From NCBI GenBank assembly GCA_963576475.1, contig OY754967.1:26805095-26869094 (forward strand): 64,000 nucleotides of DNA. Reading direction: 5' to 3'. The translations under genes were made by a program, and so were the position numbers. Below the pieces are notes generated by a model. The model ran no database searches and was not told the DNA's origin. It saw only the letters and a program-made list of their open reading frames with translations. This DNA is from Molanna angustata. Taxonomy: Eukaryota; Arthropoda; Insecta; Trichoptera; Molannidae. Below, piece after piece: positions 41,432-64,000 of this stretch (position 1 is the stretch's first letter; each line of letters starts with the position of its first letter).

Positions 41432-43720
41432 CTAAATTTGTTCTTTAGATTGTGACAGTTGTCTTAACTGCTTTAGTACAGTATCTAATAGTTTTTTACG
41501 ATCACGTTCTGTTTTCTTTAAAACAGAAAAAACTGATGTACGATGGTCGGCTTCTTTGATTTTTTCAAGTAAAGTTGCTGCTTCCATAGGCGTAACAAGG
41601 GGATATCGACTTTCTTCTAAACCAACATCGTGTAAATAGCTAGCCCAGTCCCACCCCATAACTAGATCTAATAGTTGTCTCAGAGGTGCAAAATAATTAA
41701 GTAAATCACTGTCTTTTACACCTGGAACTGGTTCACTAGCTGCAAATTGTTCACATTGAATAACGTCTAAGTTAACTTGATGTAATGCGCCCATTGAAAT
41801 TTGTTTATTTCCTGGACTGATTACCAAATTATGCATACTTTGAGCAATATGCTTACAAGCTGCTTTGCAAGCCTGACCAGCTACTTGATTAGGTAAGGTT
41901 GTTAAAGACTCAAACATATTCCGCAGGAAACTGATCATATCCGTTATAAAACTTGAAGCATGACCAGTGGATTCCACAAGTAACCAATTGTAATTTTCTA
42001 ACTCCAGGAACTCATCTAACTTCCTTTTGAGTTTATCACAAATTTGTTGTTCAGCATCATCACGGGCGACGTTAAACATTGTCCCTTGAAGTTGATCAGG
42101 TATAGATTCAGCAACAGTAATATTGCCAATAAATTGATGCAAATAAGATGTGGCCCCTTCTAAATATTGTGTATCAATGATGATTTGTACAACTTGAAGA
42201 AGAGCTAGAGACGGTCGACGGAACAATGCTGAAAGACAACCTGTAAAAGATCTAGTCAACAACAAAGAAGCACGTTGTCTAATATATGTGGCCTTTTGAG
42301 AAGGTGACAGACCCAAGCCAGAAGAAAATTTCAGGCATGCGTAAATAAATTCTTTGACTTCCCTGTATACAGCAGGAACCATCGAAGAGAATGGAAATTT
42401 TCGAGGAAATTTTTCTCTTTCTAATCCTTCTTCATTAAAGGGAAAAATGCGTAAAACATTATCATATTCCTCGTTATTCATAACTTCAATTGGGAAAAAT
42501 GATTCATTATCCAAAATTTTATGGAATAGAGATACCCAATGTTGCATTAAAACTTCTGTATAATGTTCAGCAATTTCTTGTAATAATCCTAATAAAGGTC
42601 CTTCAGATAGAGCATAATATTTGAGAGTAGTATTGAATAATACAATTTGCTGTTTAATATTAAGGATAAGTTGTGGATCTTTAATTCCAGTAATGTTGTT
42701 CTTTAAAGTAAAAGTTATTTTTATTACAGCAATGCTCCATAAATCATCCAGCCATTCTTTTGATACAAATCCTCCACCGGTATTTAACAGATGATTTTCT
42801 ACAATGAAAAATCCTAAAACACTGTTCAAGTACAAACAATAACTTTGTAAAGATTCGTGTATGGAGCTATCTGAATCTAGTACTAATTGTGCCTGCCTTT
42901 TGCGTTGGTCTCTATAATATTCTATGAATTCATTTTTGACACCTAAAACTGAATGAATGTGTAAACATCTGTAAAGAGGACTAAAATCAACTAAATCCTG
43001 CATTTCATCTCTGTTTGAATTACCTGAATTTTTCTTTTTATTTTTTACAATAGTAGCTAAATCTCTGCCCATAATTTCCTCAGTATGCTTTTGAGCCTTC
43101 AATCCTATTTCAGGTGTATATTTACGAATATTCTCTAAAAAATCTGTTAAATCTGCCATGGAAGCTTCTCTTATAGATTGTCTTAATTTTGGAACACTTG
43201 AAGATATTTCTGCACAAAATCTAAAACTACAAACTCGAGGCAGTAAAACATGTTCTAATTGTTCAAGTGTTTTTAAAGCTGGATAATAACGTTTTGAATT
43301 TACTTGAGTTAGAAGTTTAGCATAAGTTGTCATGACGGGCAAACATACAGTCATTTTTTCTATTGCAGCTGCAATGTTACGTTCTACTTGTCTCCCTTGC
43401 AATAGTTCATCACCATGTACACGAAGGCCATTTACCACCTTATGAAGATTGGAATTTAACTCATTAATTTCAGAGTACAATTTTTGTGCATGTGATCTCA
43501 CTTGGAGTAAATCTCGGATAGATTCTATAAATCCTTGGTAATAGAAGTTACACATTCGTTCAATTTCCTTATCATGTTGTTTAATACGAGTTTCCAACTG
43601 TTCCATAAACACAGCATGGCCATCACATTCATATATCGATCGAAATGCTGGTCCCCAATAATCATCAATTCCTTCTATTTCAAGTATTGTGGCTGTCATC
43701 ATTTTAGTAGGTGCACACAT
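41432..43720 (-). CDS. Sec15: Exocyst complex subunit Sec15 (EXOC6)
   Basis: Subunit of the eight-part exocyst that tethers secretory vesicles to the plasma membrane. In flies Sec15 is the effector of Rab11 and acts in sensory-organ and photoreceptor trafficking. One uninterrupted exon encodes 762 residues, close to the fly and human proteins (about 770-800). The N-terminal part (IDDYWGPAFRSIYECDGHAV then a helical coiled region QVRSHAQKLYSEINELNSNL) and the C-terminal Rab-binding helical half (for example FAPLRQLLDLVMGWDWASYL and ESRYPLVTP) match the family throughout. A possible splice acceptor (TTTTTAG) directly abuts the ATG on its strand, so an upstream exon may exist. Intronless structure contrasts with LARS2 and Nrg. 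The SINE at 41291 lies in its likely 3' UTR. Confidence 0.96.
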   Translation of the reverse strand: MCAPTKMMTATILEIEGIDDYWGPAFRSIYECDGHAVFMEQLETRIKQHDKEIERMCNFYYQGFIESIRDLLQVRSHAQKLYSEINELNSNLHKVVNGLRVHGDELLQGRQVERNIAAAIEKMTVCLPVMTTYAKLLTQVNSKRYYPALKTLEQLEHVLLPRVCSFRFCAEISSSVPKLRQSIREASMADLTDFLENIRKYTPEIGLKAQKHTEEIMGRDLATIVKNKKKNSGNSNRDEMQDLVDFSPLYRCLHIHSVLGVKNEFIEYYRDQRKRQAQLVLDSDSSIHESLQSYCLYLNSVLGFFIVENHLLNTGGGFVSKEWLDDLWSIAVIKITFTLKNNITGIKDPQLILNIKQQIVLFNTTLKYYALSEGPLLGLLQEIAEHYTEVLMQHWVSLFHKILDNESFFPIEVMNNEEYDNVLRIFPFNEEGLEREKFPRKFPFSSMVPAVYREVKEFIYACLKFSSGLGLSPSQKATYIRQRASLLLTRSFTGCLSALFRRPSLALLQVVQIIIDTQYLEGATSYLHQFIGNITVAESIPDQLQGTMFNVARDDAEQQICDKLKRKLDEFLELENYNWLLVESTGHASSFITDMISFLRNMFESLTTLPNQVAGQACKAACKHIAQSMHNLVISPGNKQISMGALHQVNLDVIQCEQFAASEPVPGVKDSDLLNYFAPLRQLLDLVMGWDWASYLHDVGLEESRYPLVTPMEAATLLEKIKEADHRTSVFSVLKKTERDRKKLLDTVLKQLRQLSQSKEQI

Positions 43721-43739
43721 CTAAAAATTACAATATTAT

Positions 43740-44100
43740 TATAAATACGGAAAGTATTTGAATATAATAATTATTGCGCATTAAATAAAGAAAAGAAAAA
43801 TAATGAAAAAAAGGCGTATTTTTCACAAAGATGAATATGTGGGACGGAATGAGTTTTACTAGAAGTTAAAATGGATGGAAAGATATTTTTTACCTATAAT
43901 ATTATACACCACTAAAATAAATTTGACTTTATTGTATTTTAGAACTTTAATAATAATGATAAATATCAACTAATTAACTAACAAGCAGTAATGGGATCAA
44001 ATAAAAAAAAATTGACAATTTGTCATCACAGAACGACAGAACCAAGAACTGCCACAGAACCATAGATGCATAGAATTGCATAGAATTATGCATAGAATAA
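43740..44100. other. Sec15 upstream region
   Basis: AT-rich. The Sec15 promoter is expected here but no core element is clear. Confidence 0.4.
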
Positions 44101-44104
44101 AGAT

Positions 44105-46140
44105 ATTTATTTTTTTATTTATTTTTTTTTATTTTTATTTTATTTATTTATTAAAATCCTTTTTACAAGTATAATAATAACAATAAGTACAATATAACTT
44201 TATACAGTAGTTAATAAAAATTATAAGTTATACTTTAAGTAAGAAAAAGTTAAGTTTGTCATTAGTGTATACGTTTATATATTTTAATTTGTGGATTAGG
44301 CTACTCTACTAGGCTATGCCTGTACCAGAGTAGCGTTATATAAATCAGTTCTATTATTTTAATTCGTCATAGTGTTAGTTATTTTTGTAAGGTTTTGTGG
44401 TAGGTTGAAGTAATGATGTGCAAGTATGTATGTATATATTTTAGTGTTGTATGAGAAAAAAAAATGCTTGATGTAGAAAGGGCTAATGATAATATAATTT
44501 TGATTTTTTTTATAAGTCATCTAAGCAGTAATATTAAATAATTCTTCTGTTTCTTTTCGTCCTTTGGTAATTAACCAGTTGTTTGCTATGGCTTTCAATT
44601 TGATATGTGAGTAGGTTCTTAATAGTGGAAAGTCAGTTTTGAAGAGGTTAAATATTTTTGGACCTATGTACGCGTAATTTTTCTGGCCATGTGTTGTCTT
44701 AGTTTTTGGAATTTCGTCAAGGTTTAGTAGTGCTTGCCTAGTATTGTGTGAATGTGAGTTGCTGGTTGTCATTTGGTGGTTTGAAGTTTTGATGTAGAAA
44801 GTGAGAGTTGACTTAACAAAAAGCTGTCTTACGTCTAGTACATTAAATTCACTAAATAGTCTGTCTGAAGAGTATCTAAGTGGTTTTTTATTAATGACAC
44901 GAAGTAAAGTTTTTTGCGCCGTTATAACCGTTTTTAATGTGGTTTTGTAAGTACCTCCCCAACTGGGAATCGCATAGCTTAAGAATGACTGGGCAAGGGC
45001 ATAGTAGATAGTTTTGAGTTGGTGTTTCTTAAAAATATTGCGAATGGATTTAAATAGATAAATGAGTTTTAGAAGTTTTCCCGAAATTAATTCAATGTGT
45101 GGTTTCCAGTTTAAGTGTCTATCTATTATTATTCCTAAGTATTTCACATTATCTGTATTTTCGAGGGGGTTACAATTGCAATTTTGGTGTTGGCAGTCAT
45201 GCATAATCAGTTTTAAATCGCTAGACGGTTGCCCTCTTTTATCGATACTGAATGTCAAATATTTAGTTTTTTTAAGATTTACTGTTAGCAAGTTGTTGTC
45301 CAGCCAGCTTTTTACTATGTTGCAACCCAGATCTGCCCCTTTGAAAACAAGATCCCATGTTGAAGCGTGAAACAGTAGTATTGTATCGTCCGCAAAGGTA
45401 ATTATTTTTCCCCCCGTTTTTAGCTTACATAAATCGTTAATGTATAAAAGAAATAAGACCGGTCCTAGTGTACTGCCTTGAGGCACTCCGTATTTGATGT
45501 ATTGATCGTCACTTTTAGTCTTGTCAAGTTGTATAAATTGTGTTCTGTCTGTAAGGTATGTTTTGAACCAGTTGTAGCTTGTTTCCGATAATCCAGTCTG
45601 TTTTAGTTTGTGTAGCATTTTTTCATGTGATACCGTGTCAAAAGCTTTGTTAAATCTAGTACTATTGCTAAACATTTTTTCTTATTGTCAAGTTTATCAG
45701 AAATATAACCAACAACTTCCTGAATTGCTTCTTGCGTACCCCGATTTTTCCTGAATCCAAACTGGTTATTGGCTAATATTTGATGTTTTTCTAAGAAATT
45801 GGTGAGTTGATTGCATACACATTTTTCAAGAAGCTTTGATAATAAATTTAAAATGGATATAGGTCGGTAGTTGTTTGGATCGTCTTTTTTGCCTGCTTTG
45901 TGTATGGGTGTAATTTTAGCAGTTTTTAATTGGGAAGGGAAAATACCGTTGGTGATGCTTAAGTTAAAAATATGAACTATAGGTTTTAATAATCTCTCTT
46001 TGAATGATTTAATTACTCTAGCGGAAATACCGTCCGGGCCTGGAGAGCAGTCAATGTTCAGGTCGTCTATGATTTTTTCTACATCTTTGTAACAGATGGT
46101 TGTGATTTCAAATTTGGGAAGGTGGGAAGATGGTTGTGAT
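44105..46140 (-). mobile_element. CR1/Jockey-like LINE, 5' truncated, frameshifted
   Basis: The minus strand encodes most of an RT. SPGPDGIS opens near 46045, then PNNYRPISILNLLSKLLEK, NQFGFRKNRGTQEAI, KAFDTVSHEKML, GVPQGSTLGPVLFLLYINDL and the catalytic FADDTILLF. A long C-terminal tail runs to 44521. A one-base deletion near 45653 separates the first part (VLDLT) from KAFDTV. The 3' UTR ends in an A-rich AAATAAA tail near 44105-44155. Endonuclease sequence is absent. No RNase H follows, which argues against the I group. Confidence 0.88.
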
Positions 46141-46145
46141 ATGGG

Positions 46146-46300
46146 AAGATGGTTGTGATATCAAGATATATATTAATTGTGTGTTCGGAAAATTGTTTTT
46201 CGAAAAAATGTGATTCGAATAATTGCCATTCGTAAAATTGATTTTCGTAAAATTGAGCATTCGAATAATTGTTTTTCGAATAATTTTCCTGTCACCTCGC
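46146..46300. repeat. Short-period TTCG/AATTG repeat
   Basis: Six or seven imperfect units of about 16-18 bp built on ATTCGWAWAATTG. No coding meaning seen. Confidence 0.7.
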
Positions 46301-46487
46301 CGAGACGTTCGCGGCGCCTGTACCAACATATAAATCCGGCATGAGAATTTTTTTTACCCGGGACTTTTAAGGTGGGCAAACCACATTGTTTTTCTATAGA
46401 GAATAACGACTAATGTAAATTATTTTCGGATTTATTTGTCAAAAAAAACGCGTTGTTCACGAAGATTTAGTTATCTAGGAATTGTTG

Positions 46488-46745
46488 AAATCTTTCTTTC
46501 TTTTTCGTGTCCGGCTAAGCTCTGCCACTCCAATAAGCAGCGACTGACATCGCGTTGTCATTTGTCATAATTAGATCCCCAGGACTACAGACCACTCCCA
46601 TCAGTGGGCACATCAACAAGTGGCTGTTATCCTGGGTTGCGCTGCATTCGCATCGGGTGTCATCTGATGCAGACAGGTACCTTTGCAGGTTTTTTTACAT
46701 CTGGTGACGCCAACCCTGAGTCTATTGAGGGTCTTCCACAGAGCC
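46488..46745 (-). pseudogene. RTE-type LINE, C-terminal part (downstream of the LTR)
   Basis: The minus strand reads ALWKTLNRLRVGVTRC, then, shifted, CECSATQDNSHLLMCPLMG, the cysteine/histidine end of RTE polyproteins. It continues the fragment at 47684-48165, from which a solo LTR separates it. Confidence 0.75.
46742..46745. repeat. 4-bp target duplication (AGCC), left
   Basis: Paired with 47684-47687 on the other side of the solo LTR. Confidence 0.75.
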
Positions 46746-47683
46746 TGTTATAGCCGAAAAACAGTGTTGCCGAAAAACGATAATTTTTAATTTTTTCCGC
46801 GGCAACATTTTTGGCGGAAGACTACTAGCGCCTCTGACGGCGTGAGAGAACGACAAGGAAGCTTATAGCCAACGCGTCAGAATAAGTTCTCTTTTCTATG
46901 CGCGTCAGTGACGCGCTCTCTTGGCGTTCAACTCTGGTGGGCGACGGACGGTTTGGTGTGACACCGTCATCGGTCGACACGTGCTCCCGATGGCGGCCAT
47001 ATTTTCGACGGCGCAGGAGGTCTGCCTGACAGGACACGTCACGCGCATGGACGCTGCCGGTGCTACGGAGCCAAGATGAGGGCATCAACAGGGCAGAGGC
47101 GTGGAGGCAGGGCGCAGTGTTGGGCCACCGCAGCAGGGAACGCGGCGGCTCGCAGATTGGACCACGAGGGGCTTTCCGTGTCGTCTGGGGCGTCGGTTCG
47201 CCTCCGGTGAGGCTCCCAGCTGGCCTGCCACCTCTGTCGAGATGCACCTTCATAGCGTTGCCGTGTGGCACGGAGCCAGCCATGGGTGACTGCCTTGCAG
47301 AGAAGAGGAAACTATGCCGAGTACGAGAAGAACTTGCCAGCCTGACGCAGAGGCTGGGCCCCGCCGGACTTTCAGACACCACGTGGAAGACAGTGGCATG
47401 CCTGGAGAAAGGATGCCGCTGTACCCTGGGGCTGCACCTTCTGGTCGGCGTCTCTTCGTGCTCGGTTGTGTTTAAGAGTTGGACTGTTATTCTTCGTTTT
47501 GTTTTGTTATTTGTACTCTGTTGTTGTGTTTTTTTTATTATTTAATTGCCATGGACGAACAATCCTGAAATTTTGAATAAATGCGCCGTACTACTACAAT
47601 TTCATAGTGTCACCATCATTTGTCTCCTTTTCTTCCTCACATTGGCTTTGGTGTTTCCTCGTGGTCGGAGAGAGGGTTCATCA
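46746..47683 (+). mobile_element. Solo LTR, 938 bp, inserted in an RTE LINE
   Basis: Starts TG and ends CA between AGCC direct repeats. It contains an AATAAA signal near 47575 and a promoter-like GC-rich first half. It is partly homologous to the inverted copy at 31464-31916. The orientation given follows the AATAAA. Open frames in it are not considered genes. The retrotransposon family is not known: gypsy and BEL both fit a 4-5 bp duplication. Confidence 0.8.
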
Positions 47684-47687
47684 AGCC
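47684..47687. repeat. 4-bp target duplication (AGCC), right
   Basis: Identical to 46742-46745. Confidence 0.75.
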
Positions 47688-48165
47688 TATGTTAAGTGCC
47701 CTCCAACTCCGATACTCTCATGTTTTTCCATCCATGGTGCCGCTCCAGAGACCAGTCGCCAGAGTTCTTCTCTATGCTGTTGAGAAGACTTAACAGGGGA
47801 TGTGTCCTTGATAAAAATTTTCCTGGACTTCAGGCGCGACACCAATGGCTGGTGAAGGGTGGCGTATGTCGTGGGTTTGTTTGTACCTCTCTGCATCTGC
47901 GGCAGTTCTACGTCGAATTTGTGGTGGGGCAATACCAATTATTGGGTACAATCTCTCAGTTGGTGTGGGCTTTAAGCACTCCGAGATTATTCGTGCCATA
48001 TCATTCAAGGCAACGTCCACCTGTTTGGAGTAAGTAGATTTCTGCCAAAGCGGACACGCATATTCCGCCGCAGACAGGCATAAACCCCGAGCTGACGTCC
48101 TCAGCACTGATAGCGTCGCTCCCCACACTGTCCCAGTGAGCTTGCAGTGAGTGTTGAAATGTATG
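47684..48165 (-). pseudogene. RTE-type LINE fragment (upstream of the LTR)
   Basis: The minus strand reads KLTGTVWGATLSVLRTSARG, then AAEYACPLWQKSTYSKQVDV, PTPTERLYPIIGIAPPQIRR and, after a shift, a WMEKHESIGVGGHLT end. This is the typical post-RT part of RTE-type LINEs. The reading runs into the LTR insertion and continues beyond it at 46741. Confidence 0.85.
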
Positions 48166-48894
48166 GAATACTTCAATATGTTGCCAACCAAAACGTCAAA
48201 CGCGCGATATTCCATGACCATCTAGTATACTTAATGAAAATCTATGGGTATTTGTTGTTGATTGTATCCGTAGGTAATTATACTCTTTGGTTGATTGTTG
48301 GTTGGTTTGGATCATAGAAAAGGTTTGGATTGGTTTGGTTGGGATTGGTTGACTACGTTGAGCAAGTGTTGAGTTGTTGTGTTTAGAAAACGAGTGAGTA
48401 ATTTTCATGGCTGTTGAGTTTATGGACAGCCCCGCCTTTCTGTATGCCGTTTCGTTATTTTCCATTTTATTGAAGTGAAATGATGTGTTTATATTTCTAT
48501 TAACTATTAAGGTAAATTTTCCATTATTATTGTTTTATTTTATAAATGTGCAGTGATAGCTCTTTGGATTTCATTGATATTATCGATTGTTTACCCCTCC
48601 CTGACTTGCGTGGTAATAATATTAATATGCCTTGAAAACAACGAAAATAGTATTTTGTCGTGTATATTAAGGTATTTTTTAATATATCATTGATCTAATA
48701 GTGAACATTTATTTGATTGCATTTGTGCCGGAGCGTCGATGAGACGACTAGTGGTGATCTATTTTTGTGGGTGTTGTCACCGCCTGCAGGCAGCATCAAT
48801 TTAGCTCGAATTAATTATTAGGTCATCGTTTTGTAATATAAGAGTTGAAAGAACTAAAAATAATACAATAATAATATGTATACATTTCTTTCAG
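48166..48894. other. Neuroglian upstream region
   Basis: Repeats of TTGGTTGG near 48290-48350 and otherwise unremarkable AT-rich DNA. The first untranslated exon of Nrg may lie here or further left, since the coding exon at 48895 begins after a TTCTTTCAG acceptor. Confidence 0.4.
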
Positions 48895-48924
48895 ATATTG
48901 ATTAGTGTTTAACTCTTCTCAGTC

Positions 48925-62822
<13,898 letters not shown>

Positions 62823-62978
62823 GTGTGTAAAATTATTTTGTTTTTTCCATATATTCCGTATTAATTTAATCCGGACTAATTTTAACTTATTGTATTTTTT
62901 TAAGTTTTATGTTTCACCATTTTCAATGTGTTAGCTATAGGACTAATTTTAAAATATTTTTTTTGCAAACTGAAAGCG

Positions 62979-63058
62979 CCCTTGAGATGACCACGGTTGT
63001 CACTAAACGGCGCTTTATAAATTGTCATTATTATTATATTATTATTACTTAAAATATT
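62979..63058 (+). repeat. L2/CR1-type LINE tail
   Basis: CGCCCTTGAGATGACCACGG then ACGGCGCTTTATAAATTGTC and TTATTATTA repeat the 3' tail of the LINE at 30711-31400. It lies just after Nrg exon 9, in the intron. Confidence 0.75.
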
Positions 63059-64000
63059 ATTGATTATTATGAATGACAGAAACCTTCCTAACTTCCTCTA
63101 TTGCCAGAAGTTACCTGTAAAACTATTGACAACTGAATATAATCACACCAAAATAATCAAAATCTTTTGTTAACACAGCAAACTGACTGTGAAACGATTC
63201 AAATTATGTGTTTTTACCTTCCAACCTGGGTCTTTTTAAGATCTGAATCCATATTTTCTTGAGCAGATTGTAAACCCTCTAGATCCCAAACTATATATAG
63301 GCATGATGACTAATTTTGAGAAACTATCTCAAGATCTTTTTATGCATCCACTGTTTCCAAATATACACACATTTCTACATAAAATAAAGGTTTAGTAGCA
63401 AAATTCCCCATTTCAAAATCAAATTTGACAGATGTATCATGGCGTCTGCTGGTGACGTCACGGTATGATAAAATGCATATCAACTATGTATATGTATTCT
63501 AAGACGATCTGTCAAAAAAGTGTACTTTTTGCATGCAAATACCTGTTTTAGTAGAAGTTAGAACATATTTATACAAATAAAATGTATTTTCATGTATAAC
63601 TTAGCGTTTAAGTAAAAAACATGGTTATTATTTTGTATAATTATAATATTTAATCTATTTTAAAATTAAGCATTTTGTACATAAAACGCCGCCATTTTAA
63701 TCTATTTTCATACAATATTTCATTTTCCTACCGAATGAAAATGTTCTTTATAATAATAAATCTTTGAAATAAATGTGATTATGAAATAATAAAATTATAC
63801 ACCAGACATTACAGCAATTTTTAAGATATATATTGAATAAATCTGTTAATTATTAATAATGATATAGGCATTATAAAATTGCATAATTTGTCTTAGGTAT
63901 AATATTTGATTTTTCTGACAATTGTTGATTTTCATTTTTATGGCTTCGAACAAACCAATGTAGGTAACTACATATTCGAAAAATGTATCCATTTTTAAAC
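63059..64000. other. Nrg intron, right edge of the window
   Basis: AT-rich. A GTGACGTCAC palindrome is near 63453. No Nrg transmembrane exon was found here. Confidence 0.5.

Noticed and set aside
47060..47545. 161-codon frame (and its minus-strand partner) in the solo LTR
   Set aside because: It lies wholly within the LTR, which is non-coding; openness is explained by GC richness.

Overview
This window is insect nuclear DNA. It is AT-rich (over 65% by eye), its introns run from hundreds of bases to about 3 kb, GT-AG junctions can be read directly, and more than half is transposon-derived. All five host genes are typical insect orthologues. Order is not proven. I lean to Lepidoptera because LINE 3' tails here carry pieces I associate with moths and butterflies: a 'CTCTGCCTACCCC' motif, TATGTATGTATG microsatellites and a CATCATTATCATTGGCATTACAGC tail. 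That is recall, not a search.

Layout, left to right. Pabp (cytoplasmic poly(A)-binding protein, three coding exons, +) spans 463-5575. The mitochondrial leucyl-tRNA synthetase (LARS2 type, six exons, -) spans 8009-19887, tail to tail with Pabp. I place its exon 1, a 30-residue presequence, at 19798-19887. Its introns hold a mariner, a decayed Ty3/gypsy element, a hAT MITE and SINE pieces. From 20.7 to 33.3 kb lies a transposon block: a 6.0-kb I-group LINE with a perfect 12-bp target duplication, a THAP-type DNA transposon relic, LINE fragments, half of an LTR and about 600 bp of (TA)n. N-myristoyltransferase (+, one exon) is at 34357-35787. A Helitron-like element is at 38.1-39.1 kb. Exocyst subunit Sec15 (-, one exon) is at 41432-43720. 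A CR1/Jockey-like LINE, then an RTE LINE split by a solo LTR, fill 44.1-48.2 kb. The rest is neuroglian (+), nine coding exons from signal peptide to the end of the fifth FnIII domain; its transmembrane and cytoplasmic exons lie beyond the window.

The host genes serve unrelated jobs: mRNA translation and stability, mitochondrial translation, protein lipidation, exocytosis and neural adhesion. I see no operon-like logic. I found no new gene system. The most informative material is transposon archaeology: nested insertions with readable target duplications, three tRNA-derived SINE families, two Helitron-like copies in opposite orientation with one interrupted by a MITE, and a tandem duplication across a LARS2 splice donor.
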